This document shows positions 1 to 11,900 of a stretch of 64,000 bases of DNA, piece by piece. Both the position numbers and the translations under genes were made by a program. The stretch comes from Mytilus galloprovincialis (taxonomy: Eukaryota; Mollusca; Bivalvia; Mytilida; Mytilidae). Position 1 is the stretch's first letter. Every line of letters starts with the position of its first letter. The stretch covers positions 36,807,958 to 36,871,957 of the forward strand of contig NC_134842.1 of NCBI RefSeq assembly GCF_965363235.1, given 5' to 3'. The notes under the pieces were generated by a model that was given only the letters and a program-made list of their open reading frames with translations, was not told where the DNA came from and made no database searches.

Positions 1-129
1 TCTTGCTGTACGTTCCGGCAAGGCGCATATTCAGCGGGGCCATGCGCAAGTGTCTGGTGGAATAACCATCATCTTTAAACGGTACACAGTATGTTTTTCC
101 AAACATTTATCTCGCCGAATTGTATTCTT

Positions 130-412
130 CTAAATAAAACAAAAATATGTTGCACGACGAACGTACCACTTTCATACGACAGACAATCAATGTTGTGCGA
201 GCATCGTACGAAGTTTGGTATTCGTGAGAAAATCATGCAACTGTACCATGTCTTGCGACAGTCGTAGGATTGTCGTACGACTGTCGTGCAACAGTTGTAC
301 GATTTTTCTTTAATAAAATGGTTTATTTTACTACCCACGACAATGATGATCACATATGACCCACGATTTGTCCAATTTTCATGTCGTGGCGCTGCATATA
401 TGTGTCGTGGGT
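130..412. repeat. palindrome-rich repeat with TCGTACGA-type motifs
   Basis: The stretch repeats short self-complementary words such as TCGTACGA and GTCGTACGAC, and it closes with inverted arms ACCCACGACA (333-342) and TGTCGTGGGT (403-412). The six-frame translations here are short and have no recognisable domain. It is most likely part of a dispersed non-coding element; the element class is not known to me. Confidence 0.5.
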
Positions 413-429
413 TCGTTGTGACCAGGGCT

Positions 430-550
430 TAAAGCTGAATTATAAATTCGTTTGATGTCTTTCAGCTTTTGATTTTGCCATTTGATTAGGGACTTACCTT
501 AAGTTTATGGATTTTCCTCGGAGTCCAGTATTTTTATGATTTTACTTTTT
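430..550 (+). repeat. dispersed repeat family C fragment
   Basis: Shares the run TTTTGCCATTTGATTAGGGA and the following TTTTCCTCGGAGT block with the copy at 37555-37665, and in reverse orientation with the copies near 21180, 43855 and 56155. Only one end of the element is present. Confidence 0.6.
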
Positions 551-559
551 ACCGGTTCG

Positions 560-2755
560 GACGGAGGACAATGCATGATTTGTGTTACCGTAAATGTACT
601 TCCTTATTCGAATGATTGTAATCATCGAAATATAACTTCCATCAATCTCATTCATTTTTCCTACGTCCGCAATAACGTTAATGAATATTGCTGAAGGTGT
701 ATCGAAAATGATAGGGTGTTTACGGGTAAGACCTTTAAATAACCAGGATAACGTTAACATGCACGATATGAATATTATAAAATAATTAAACCAACCACTA
801 AATCAAATCAACACATATTATACTGTTAACTCAGTTTATGTTGATTGTTATCCTTAAAGTATTATTGACTTATGTTAACCACTGATTTATGGTGAAAAAT
901 AGAAAGGTATCTTATAAAAATCATTGATTGAAGGATAGCAATAATTTTGTACGGATTTTCAAATCATAAATTGTATTTCATTGACGAAGGATAACATTTG
1001 TTTTACAGTAGACGAACTGAGTTAAATGTGTATAAACCTCAGTTGGTCATTAAATTTGTAAGTTGATAGTTCAAAGTTTTAAGTTTTAAGTTTATTGAAT
1101 AGATTGATTGATTGGTTGGTTTATATTTAACACAACCTTTAGCATGAGGAATAATGGTGTAACGGTTAAAGAATTAAAAGGATTTTTTTATTATATAATT
1201 TTAAAGGTTTCAGAGACTTTAATTGCTTGTACACAAACCGGTTTTTAAGTATTAATGTATCCATATCTGATCCACAACGTTCTAGAGTATGTTGTTTAAC
1301 ACTAGTTCTAAAACCTGGCTTGATTACTGATAATATAAATGTGGATAATTTAGAGAGAGGTTGTGAGGATTAATTAGCAAACCCAGCAATATAAAGATCT
1401 TTTTAATGGACCTTGTTTAACTTTGGTTTCCCATAATCTGAAAGAAGATCTGGTTCCTCATCTTTGGTAAAAAAAAAAGTTACATAGAACAAACCTATGA
1501 TCATTAAGAATTTTCTCTTTAATAAATGATGAGGATTATGCTGAATCTCCATGTTAATTGTCAGTTCTTTTTTTCCCTATATGATGCAGTTTATGTAATT
1601 CATAAACAAAATAATGGTGTTTAAGGCCTATTTTGAGGAAACAACATCATATATGAAATATGCTTACCAATATGTTGGTCTATGGTGATACATGTTTCTT
1701 GTCTTATTCTATTTTTTCGGCTTCATGTTTCCCTTTTTCCTATTAAATTTCTAACTGTCTCGTGTCTATTTCACAGCATAAACTTATAATTAGACATGAG
1801 CACTAACATGATAAACTCTACATTAGGACATTTATGGTATCCATAGATAAATCTTAGAGTAGAAGGTTTGGTTAGATGTTACTAATTATTAGCTGTTTAT
1901 CACAATTGTTTTTATATCAATACTTAAGTTTCTTTTGGGAATTTTGTATTTGTTTAATGTTGAGGGGGTTTGTACTAAATAACCTTAAGTTTGTAAATGG
2001 TTCATCTCCACTCCCCCCCCCCCCCCCCTTTTAAACTGTCTGTTGGATTTATTGTTAATATTCCTTGTTCTGCTTTTCAATGAAATGTGTGCCACTGAAC
2101 ATAAAACAAACCACAGTTAATGTGTATTCATTCAATACGTGTGTGTATTGAATTTAAACTACTGTTTACATTTTTGTGTAACCAGATATCTCCTTTTGTT
2201 AACATTTTCATATCTTATCTATAATTATGCGCTATGAACCACTTGCTCGATCAATAATGCGAAGGTATGGTATCAGGTACGGATATACAATAAAAAAAAA
2301 AGTTTGGTATGACCGTGTGAAGAATTTTACCGATTCACCGGACCAGGTATGTTAGTTTATTTAGAGTAATACATTGAATGCCTGTTGACGCTTAGGAGGT
2401 TGTTTAATGTATCAATACAGTAAAGAACAATTTAGAATGATATGAGCGAAATGTATTTGCATTCTTTGCGTCGGTGATATTATACTGTTTCTTTATCAAA
2501 ATAATTAATTATTCACAATTATGTTGATTCATTATTATTCGTTAGACACCAATTTTAATATGTTCGTGGGTACTTATAACCAAGAATTTAATATTCTATG
2601 AATTACAAATTTTCTTTAGACTGTGTAAACAGATATCAGCAAAACAGCTATATAAAAAAAATACACGAGAATGCAAGTTTTTGATTAATCGACGAAAACT
2701 GAAACCCACGAAATGCATGATCTTAAGTTCCTATCCATTTTTTTGTTCAAATAAA
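560..2755. other. gene-free A+T-rich stretch
   Basis: No ORF with a recognisable domain and no splice-consistent exon chain was found. It contains a 16-base poly-C run at 2013-2028 and many short A and T runs. Nothing else can be supported. Confidence 0.5.
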
Positions 2756-2759
2756 ATTG

Positions 2760-2935
2760 AGAATGGAAATGGAGAATGTGTCACAGAGACAACAACCCGA
2801 CCAAATAAAAAACAACAGCAGAAGGTCACCAACAGGTCTTTAATGTAGCGAGAAAATCCCGCAACCGGAGGCGTCCTTCAGCTGGCCCCTAAACAAATAT
2901 ATACTAGTCCAGTGATAATTAACGCTATTAGTTTG
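2760..2935 (+). repeat. dispersed repeat family E
   Basis: Begins near AATGTGTCACAGAGACAACA and contains ACAACAACCCGACC, AGAAGGTCACCAACAGGTCT and GGAGGCGTCCTTCAGCTGGC. Close copies lie at 26620 and 60195 (same orientation) and at 29340 and 62275 (opposite). Confidence 0.75.
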
Positions 2936-3164
2936 ACGTCTTTTCGAACTTACAGATCTTTTAACTATAAAACCCAATCATCAGTGAGCTCTGTTAAATA
3001 TCGTATTAACTTAAATGATTCAAAATGTTGCGAGGGAAACGAGTTTGGCACTAAAATGATCACATTGACGGTGAATGATAAACATTAAAAGTAAGCGTTT
3101 GATCCAACTGTTCATTGGTCTAATAAAACCATTCTTCATATATGGCTCTGGTCACAAGTCCAAT

Positions 3165-3835
3165 AGTCTGTGTTGACTTGAGTTATCATTGATATGTGTA
3201 TAATTATAAATTAACTGTTAATAAAACTTTAATGTTCTGGAATACTAATGCTTATCTACCTCAGGAATAGATTACCTTAGCTGTATTTGGCAAAACTTTT
3301 AGTAATTTTTGGTCCTCAATGATCTTCTACTTCGTCCTTTTTTTTGGCTTTTTTAACAGTTTTTTATTCGAGCCTTTTGAAGATGAGTCTTTTGTAGATG
3401 AGCCTTTGGTAGATGAGTCTTTTGTAGACGAAACGCGCGTCTGGTGTATATATAAAATTTCAATCGTCGTATCTATAATGAATTTATTTATAACCACTGG
3501 GTCGATGCCACTGCTGGTGGAGTTTTAATTCCCCGAGGGTGTCCAGTAGTCAACACTTCTGTGTTTCCTTGCGTTATCATTGATATGTTCAAAATTATAA
3601 ATTAACTGTTAACAAAACTTTGATTTTTTTAAATACTAAGGCTTTTCTACCTCAGGAATAAATAACCTTAGCTGTATTTGGCAAAACTTTATTTATTTGT
3701 GGTCCTCAATGCACTTCAACTTCGTACTTTATTTAGCTTTTATAACATTTTTGGATTCGAGCGTCAGTGATGAGCCATTTGTAAATATAAGATTTCAATT
3801 CTGGTGTCTATGATGAGTTTATTCGACTAAAATCG
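3165..3835 (+). repeat. two tandem copies of dispersed repeat family D
   Basis: Two copies about 385 bp apart each carry AATTATAAATTAACTGTTAA, then CTACCTCAGGAATA, CTTAGCTGTATTTGGCAAAA and a GATGAGTCTTTTGTAGA-like block. The second copy is the more decayed. The 69-codon ORF at 3319-3528 lies inside the first copy and is treated as a by-product, its acidic repeat coming from the GATGAGTCT(T)TTGTAGAT words. Confidence 0.75.
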
Positions 3836-4144
3836 AAAATTGATACAGTAAAATGACGTGGCACTTTGTTATCTAATGTAATATTCTTCTAACATAAGTC
3901 TGGTTGAGCTAATTATGAGTCAGCAATTAGACAGTGCAGACCAAAAACAATTTTCGTTATTGCCAAGTGTTTATTCCATTATTCAACCATATTTGAGACA
4001 ACTTTAGAAATCAATTATATGCATTACCTAATTTCGTGTTCTGAAGCAAGTGAATGGTCAGAGTGTTCAGATATGTAGTAAAAGATAAAGTAGAAATAAA
4101 GAGAGATCAGAGCGGTATCATAATTACGTCTTTGTCTAAGTGTT

Positions 4145-4330
4145 CTGATCGCCGCGTTGGTTTTGTTGTAGCGTGTTGGTCTCGAGTGCATGAGGATATT
4201 ATTTCAAACCTCTTTCGAGTCTAATCAAATGCCTTAAAATCGTTATTTGCTACATATCTGCTCAGAAGGAGGCATTGAGGAGTAAAAACAACGACTGGTT
4301 GGCTCGAGGTCAGAATAATGTACAATGTAC
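4145..4330 (+). repeat. tRNA-like SINE fragment (degenerate)
   Basis: The segment GTTGTAGCGTGTTGGTCTCG resembles a tRNA D-arm/A-box region and ATTTCAAACCTC a decayed B box. A downstream block, GAGGTCAGAATAATGT, recurs as GGAGTCAGAATAATGTGTCC near 51710, which suggests a shared SINE tail. No tRNA cloverleaf is intact. Confidence 0.4.
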
Positions 4331-4885
4331 CATGACTAACCTAGCATGTTTAAAATCAGATCAGCCTGTTGATCTAATACAGAGCCTGATAAATATTAAC
4401 TTTGCAATAAGATAAACTCGTATTGAATATGCAATTAAACTTGCGCGGAACGTTAAGCATCAATTCATGATCATCAAATGAGTGTTCTAACCAGAAACAT
4501 TTGCAAGAATAATACTATTGTTAAGATAAAGGCAACCACTATGTACTTCGTAAAATCGCGATTTAAGTCAACGTTTTATTTATCAATTTCGCGATTTAAG
4601 GTTAAAAACGAATTAAAAGTAGATACCTTATCAGCTACTGCTTTGCGGTGAATATTTTTTTAGATGCAATCTAAAGGAGCATATACATGTCAAGATAAAG
4701 CACTAGTTGATAGGCTATCGATTCTGGATTCGAATTTAACTTTCAAAATCGTTATTCGTCAAGAAAACGTGTTAACGATAACAACAAAGAATGACGATGC
4801 TTTCATCATTTAAAGAAGGAGATAACAGGGACAAACTGTCTTCATTTTTAAAATCAAAATCATGTATACTGATAGAACTTTAATA

Positions 4886-4889
<4 letters not shown>

Positions 4890-4922
<33 letters not shown>

Positions 4923-4957
4923 ATATACATTCTGTACACCGTGTTTATTTACTTTTG

Positions 4958-4991
<34 letters not shown>
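4890..4991. repeat. (TA)n microsatellite, two blocks
   Basis: Pure AT dinucleotide runs at about 4890-4919 and 4959-4991 are separated by a 40-base spacer of mixed sequence. Being self-complementary, such runs often expand, contract or mis-assemble. Confidence 0.95.
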
Positions 4992-4993
<2 letters not shown>

Positions 4994-5370
4994 AACGTCT
5001 GAATAATAGTCAACGATTTTTCCCACGTGGGAGCTGGATCGTTACAAGTAACGATACATGTACACAATAAAATAAATTATATAAACGCCTAAAAAGTGTA
5101 CATAACAACACCAATGATATAAAAAGGAACTATAAATGTAATTATTTATAAATATTTCGGATAACAGATAATATCAATGGGATTCTGATAAATAAGCCTG
5201 CGGAAAAAGTATATTCGCCGCCCAAAACGTCATGTGTTTTAACATGTATAATAACGATACAATGACGTTGAGTTGGTTTTGGAAAGAAACTGTTATTGTA
5301 TACATATATCTCTCTCGTAACATGGGATAAAACAATAACTGTCTTTTTGTTTCGGTAAATATATGGTTTA

Positions 5371-5434
5371 ATTGACTTTTGAAAAACCTGGTGACATTTA
5401 CTTCAGTGAAATTATAAGTTTTTCAAAAGTCAAT
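5371..5434. repeat. perfect 17-bp inverted repeat (hairpin)
   Basis: TTGACTTTTGAAAAAC at 5372-5387 is exactly mirrored by GTTTTTCAAAAGTCAA at 5418-5433, with one further pair outside, around a loop of about 30 bases. It lies some 400 bp upstream of the first recognised exon of the main gene. It could be a decayed element end; no function can be assigned. Confidence 0.7.
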
Positions 5435-5826
5435 AAACTACGCGCATTCTTGAATTGATGTATTGTTTGGTCACTCTTTGAATATATTCCTCTACTTGAA
5501 TTCTTCGATTAGTTGTTCTATAACTATTATTTTAAACATAAAAATTTTTAAGAAGGAGTTCGATTCCTAGAGTCCAATCTAAAAGTTGCAAAATTCAAAG
5601 GTATTTTTTTTTTATTCTATATGTGAATAGAAATCAGTTCACAAATCAATTGAAGCTGTTTTGTCTCTTGAACATATGAAGATATATCTAAGCTTGTATT
5701 TTTCCTTTCGAATCGATTTTAGATTAGCGTTACTGATGAATTTCAAGCCACAAATGATAAGTTGTCTATTAAAACTTTATATGTATCATATACATTTACT
5801 TACAGAAGAAGCAATTCTGTCACAGA

Positions 5827-5929
5827 ATGCAAGAAAACAAATTTAGTCTGTATGGACAGTTTAGAGCAGACAAACCACTTGAACTTGAGCCAATTATCGT
5901 AGAAATTGCAAATGCTGAAAGATCTCAAG
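5827..5929 (+). CDS. exon 1 of the HEPN/NB-ARC gene (first recognised)
   Basis: ATG at 5827 opens a 34-codon reading frame (beginning MQENKFSLYG) ending at a clean donor, CAAG/GTAAGC, after 5929, leaving one base of the next codon. An acceptor-like TTACTTACAG lies at 5796-5805 and the frame is open back to it, so translation may begin further upstream. The peptide matches no domain I recognise. The leftover base joins exon 2 in frame. Confidence 0.55.
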
Positions 5930-8900
5930 GTAAGCACCTTACAATATTTTGTTATTACTGTCGATTCACACTTATTTTTGTTGGTATCATATCGTGAAAC
6001 TTTGTATTCATGGTATTTCAAGGTCTGTATACAATCTTCTTTAAAATGTATGTTTTGCTTGAAAACATGTTGTTCCAGAAAATAATGAATTTATAGTACG
6101 TTAATATACCCATACAGAGGCAGCGCATTATGCTCCAGTTCTGGTTATCGTTGTTTCGAATCCTTCATAACATATACCAAGTCTTAAAGTCTACGGATTC
6201 TTTATAAAGTCACAACGTTAATAATAAAAGTAAAATATTATTTACTCTGAGCTAAAATAAAGCTTCTAAAGATTTTCATGTGAACTGCTACCTTGAAATA
6301 TAAACTTTATAATAACCAAGTATATATCGTGACTAGACTCAAGTCAAAATATGGTTCAGAGTTTTGATCTAATACGAATTTTATTTCTGATGTCTTTCGT
6401 TTATTTCCTTTTTATTTGCAGAACGAAATTTTAATGTTAACGAGGACCTGATTAGGTACATGTATTTGATGTTTTAAACTAACAAATGTAAAGAAAATAA
6501 ATATATCTTCATCGTCAAAAACAAAAAGAAACACATAGGATAAATTACCACAGCTTCATTTTGACAAACCCATTCTATAATTTTGGTCCTCGATAATATT
6601 CAATTTCGTACTTTATTGTACCTTTCATCTGATGAGTCTTTTGTAGATGAAAAGCGCGTATGACGTACAAACATTATGAGTTTCATTGTGACATGCGACC
6701 ATATATCTAAATAGCAAAATGACGATAACTGACCAGCAGAAAAATTTGGATGGCATGAGATTGTTTAAAATGTTCTGTATACATGATATACCTATACCCG
6801 TATTATAATTTTGTGTATGGGTCAAACGTTCGTTTTGTCTACAAAAGACCCATCAGTGATGCTCAAATCAAACAAGTTAAAAGCCAAAAAAGAACTAAGT
6901 TGAAGAGCATTGAGCACCAAAAATTCCTAAATGAATTGCCAAACACAGCTCAGGTGAACTGTAGTTGTTTATTTCTGTGTCATTTTGGTCTATTGTGATG
7001 AGTTGTCTTATTAGCAATCATACCACATCTTCTCTTTTAATACTTCCTGGGGTAGAAACGCCTAAGTATTTCAAAAATTTAATAGTTTGTTAACAGTTAA
7101 TTTATAATTCTGACCATATCGATGATAATTCATTTAAACATAAAAGTGCTGAAAGTGTGCATTTTGCAAAGACAGAAATGTAAATTAAGATTATTCTGTA
7201 GATATTTCTTTGTAAAATATAATTATTATCGTCTCTATAATCTATTTTTGAAAGTCAGAAGGAACTACCATCTTGCTAATTGTCCTCCGTCATAGATTAT
7301 AAGAATATAATCAAACACAGACGATTTTCATGGTCATCACAATATAATATTTACAAGCAATTGGACTGTAAGAAATTCGTCATGTTCCTTTATTCAATGT
7401 GAACCTTATGTTTTTAAATATACGTCCATTGGAACCTTTTCTGTTTTATTTTAGTGGTGACACCGGATTTGGAAGACACCAGGAAAAGGTGGTTGATTGT
7501 TGGTATATGTATCCATTAATAGTTATCCCATAAGGACGCGGTGTGTCAGTGTAAGATCATCCCGATGGCCGGAGGCCAGAGGGTGATCTTACACTGACAC
7601 ACCAAGTCCGAATGGGATAACTATTTTACATCCCAGCTGATTAAGAATATACGAAAAACCATTTACAATTCATAAAATTTAGTTTAGAACGCCACACAAC
7701 CATTATTGTATACTTTATATATTACTATATGATGTATACCCTTTATGACCCCCAAACACGATGAGTAGATATCAAATAATGTCAACTCGCCCCACTGGCC
7801 AATCGTCCCACACTATATCGCCACTTTATGAAAAATCGCTCCACTCTTGTAACCGACTCGCCCAACTTTAAAAAAGTGTAAAATCAAATTGAACAATCAG
7901 TCTTACAACTCATTTATTTAACGAAAAGGGTTTAAACCCCACTGAGTAAAGGTCTGTCAACTCGTCCCAGTTATAAAAATATCTTGCTTCCTTTAAGTAT
8001 GTTAAATTTCTGATAGTTCGTATCCAGTCGTCCTGGTGTAGTGGTATGTGTCGTGGCTTGATATGCTAAAGGTCTTGAGTTCGAACCCCAGCATATACAC
8101 TGGATTTTTCTACGTGGATTTTGATAGATAGTCTTCTCCGTATAATTAATTATAAGTTTTATTCTGGATTTGTCATTCCCGCCAAAATGTTACAGAACAA
8201 AGGAAAGCATGCATAACAAAGAAACTTAAACTGGGGTGATCTGGTAGGGGTGATCCGGCTCAGATCACCCCAGTTAGAACAAAGGAGCTGGGATGTAATA
8301 ACGTTGTAGCACCAATATTGAGACAATATGTATCAAAATCAATCAATCAGGTTTTTAAGACACTAAAGCAATCTCACAATATAGATACACAATGCTATCC
8401 TAACCATCTCAAGTACTATCCAGGGGCAGTCAATCTCAATTATGAAGCTATCAACAACAACAGAATTGTTCGTTCTGGAAGGAACAGAAATTATCAGAAC
8501 TATGATTATAAAATACAGAATCCTGTGGAATTCTCGAAGCTGTACTTGAACACAAACATGGCACAATACACAGGTTTTGATGACACATGTGATTCTTCCG
8601 CCCTTCTAAACATCATTATGTGCAGTGATACATCTGTTCTTTGTCGACTTGCAGATCAAGTGAGTGTTTATTTTTTTAAGTTTAGAACTTCAAAGGGTTT
8701 TTTTCGAAGGCTTGAACTCCCTCTGAAAGTTGCATCGAGTTAAAATGTACAAAATTACCGAACTCCGGGGAAAATGAACCATTGCGAACGGTGAACAAAA
8801 ACAAACGGCATAACTAAAATCCTAAACTCATTAAAGGAGTGGGAAAAACTGTCATAGTCCTGGCTTAGCATAGGTATTTACTATGTTGGAAATGACGAAT

Positions 8901-11900
8901 TGAACCTTGTAATAAACGTTCTCAATAGGACCGGCTGGTGTTAAGTATTGATGTATCCAACACAATCAAACTGACCTCTTTTCAGAACAAAGATAAAGAC
9001 AATATTTGATAGACTTACTAATCTATATATCCAAAAATATATTCTTAGTAAAAGAAGGGCAGAGATATCAGATGGACATTCAAACTCATAAAGCGAAAAT
9101 AAACTGACAGCAACATGGCTAAAAAAGAAAAATACAAACAAACAAACAAAAGTAAACACCACACAACATAGAAAACTAAAGACTAAGCCACACAATCCCC
9201 ACCAAAAACAGGAAGTTATCTCAAGTGCTCCAAAAGGGCAAGAAGATCCTGCCACAGAGGTGGCACCCGTCATATTCATAAATTTTTCTCTGTATATTCA
9301 TAGATAAATCTAAGTTATATGTATATTTTGAAATGATTCGACATGATATGTATATCCACCTATTTGTACTTGTTTTACAGTTACGAAACGATATTAGAAA
9401 CCCTTGGGCACACTGTAATTTTACTGAATGGGATGCTATTAAATACTTAGAATCAATGCAGCTGATGCAACAGCTTATCCGACATCTACACATGCCATCT
9501 GAAGTAAAAGTACTCGCAGAATTATCTCACTGGGAAGTAAATGGTACAGTTAAAATTCTAAAACTGAAATGATTTAAAGATAAGAAGATATAGTATAAAT
9601 GTCAATAAGACAATTCTCTACTAAATGATAAAGAAGCAATAAAATAAAGGTCATCGTTCCATTGTTTTCAGTTTGATGAAGGAATCGTCAACATACTGTG
9701 TGATTAATTGATACATAACAAATCCACTTTTTAATATCTTGTCATAACCAAGGGTTTTAAATATTTGCTACGTTTATAAATTCAACATGTAAAATGAGAA
9801 AAGGGCTGACAAACAAGTGTATATAAAATCGAAATGGTAACCAATGAACGTCCGTTCGAATGGCATCAACTTACATACATCAATTATTTAAAGAAACAAA
9901 AAGTTAAACATCACCATATGTAACTCGTACGGAAAATTAAAAACAGAAAGCTTATCAAATGCCCAAACACATCAAATGAATGAAAAATAGCTGTATAAAA
10001 TGGTGGATGAAACCTGGTTTTAAAGAAAGCTAAACTCGACTATCAATGAACCTGACTATGAAACAAGGTTATTGTATTTTTGTAATTTTTGTTCTATTTT
10101 TACAATGTTTGAGCGGTGTGAGTATAATGTTTCTCATTCCTAGTAAAAGCTGGTCTCAGCAAATGATTTGTCGAAATTAAGTTTTTAAATTTTATTGTGA
10201 AAAATATCATTTATATAGTATGCAAAATTTTAAGTATAAAATTGTATAAAAATTATCTCGACTAATGCCATCCCCCACCTTTTCCCCCTTTAAAAATGAA
10301 ATGTGCTCCTGTCAATGACATGTTATAGTGTCAGAGAAACAAAAAGGCTAAATTTAAACAACAAAATACCATATAAAACCAAAAGGAACCCAGAAAAACA
10401 AATGTATAAGGGGTATTTTACTAACCCTATCCATAATTATTCTACTGTTGAAACACATTAATGTGACATACGATGGTCAAGCATCATATTAAAACAAATT
10501 GCTAAATGTTTCTTTGGTGATCTTTTAAGATTTCATTAAATATCGTTTCAATATATATTGTTTTTTGCGAAAACCATGGATGTTATATCGCTAGATTTAT
10601 ACTATTTTTTTCAGAGCGTCCTTTTGTTTGTCTTTCCACCCGTCTGTCCAAAACAAATAAAATCAAGTTTCCACTGTTTTTTAAACCACAACTGATAAGC
10701 AATGCATATTTGTGGTACACGAAGAGATATACAATTTTGAATAAAAGGGAACTTTTAATATCAGTTTTAAAATAAGTAAAAAAAATATTGAAAATGCTTT
10801 CTAGGTTATTTTTAGTTCCAAGTGAGCTTATCTCATCACTTTGCGTCCGTCATCCGTCGTCGTCGTCGTCGTCGTCGTCGTCATCCGTCGTCGTTAACTT
10901 TTACAAAAATCTTCTCCTCTGTAACTACTGGACCAAATTAAACTAAACGTGGCCACAATCATCATTGGGGTTTCTAGTTTTAAAAATGTGTACGGTGACC
11001 TGGCCAACAAACCAAGATGGCCGCCATGGCTAAAAATAGAACATAGGGGTAAATGCAGTTGTTTGCTGATAACTCAAAAACCAAGGCATTTAGAGCAAAT
11101 CTGACATGGGGGTAAAATCTATCAGGCCTGAAATTTTCAGATGAATCGGACAACCCGTTGTTGGATTGCTGACCCTGAATTGGTAATTTTAAGGATATTT
11201 TGCTGTTTTTGGTTATTATCTTGAATATTATTATAGATAGAGATAAACTGTGAACAGCAATAATGTACAGCAAAGTAAGACCTAAAAATAAGTCAACATG
11301 ACCAAAATGGTCAACATGACCAAAATGATCAATTGCCTCCCTAAGGATTTATTGTCCTTTATAGTCAATTTTTAACAATTTTCATAAAATTTGTAAATTT
11401 TTACTAACATTTTCCACTGAAATTACTGGGCCAAGTTCATTATAGATAGAGATAATTGTAAGCAGCAAGAATGTTCAGTAAAGTAAGATGTACAAACATA
11501 TCACCATCACCAAAACACAATTTTGTCATGAATCCATCTGCTTCCTTTGTTTTATATTCACATAGACCAAGGTTAGCGAGACAGGCTCTTTCAATTACTA
11601 AAGTTACACTCGTTATAATTTTATGTCATGTAATGGTTGTATGTCTTTTTTAGGTATCAACTTTTTACAAGGAACAAGACTAGGTCTAGAAATAGTTGAG
11701 GAAGTGAATAAACAAACTCAAAGTTTGGCCAAGTATGTACTCCAACTGAACGATGAAACGAGTTCCTACTCTGAAATGGTTCACAGTTCGTTAGTTCTAA
11801 TATCTGCTGATATGAGCAATGTCTGTAAACGTATTGATCAAACCAATACAGATTTATCACAAATCACAGGCGAAGTCAGTTCACTGAGGCTTCAAACTGA

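Noticed and set aside
1..560. Palindromic TCGTACGA cluster as an origin or operator array
   Set aside because: It sits beside a family C fragment and looks like part of a dispersed element; nothing supports an origin in this eukaryotic context.
3319..3528. Acidic repeat ORF (DEPLVDESFVDE)
   Set aside because: The repeat comes from the GATGAGTCTTTTGTAGA words of family D.
8028..8100. Functional tRNA gene
   Set aside because: A and B boxes are present but the acceptor and anticodon stems do not pair properly; a SINE head is more likely.
11623..11653. ATG at 11623 as the start of the NB-ARC protein
   Set aside because: It falls in the pyrimidine tract and acceptor of intron 5, and the exon phase matches the HEPN exon 5 exactly.
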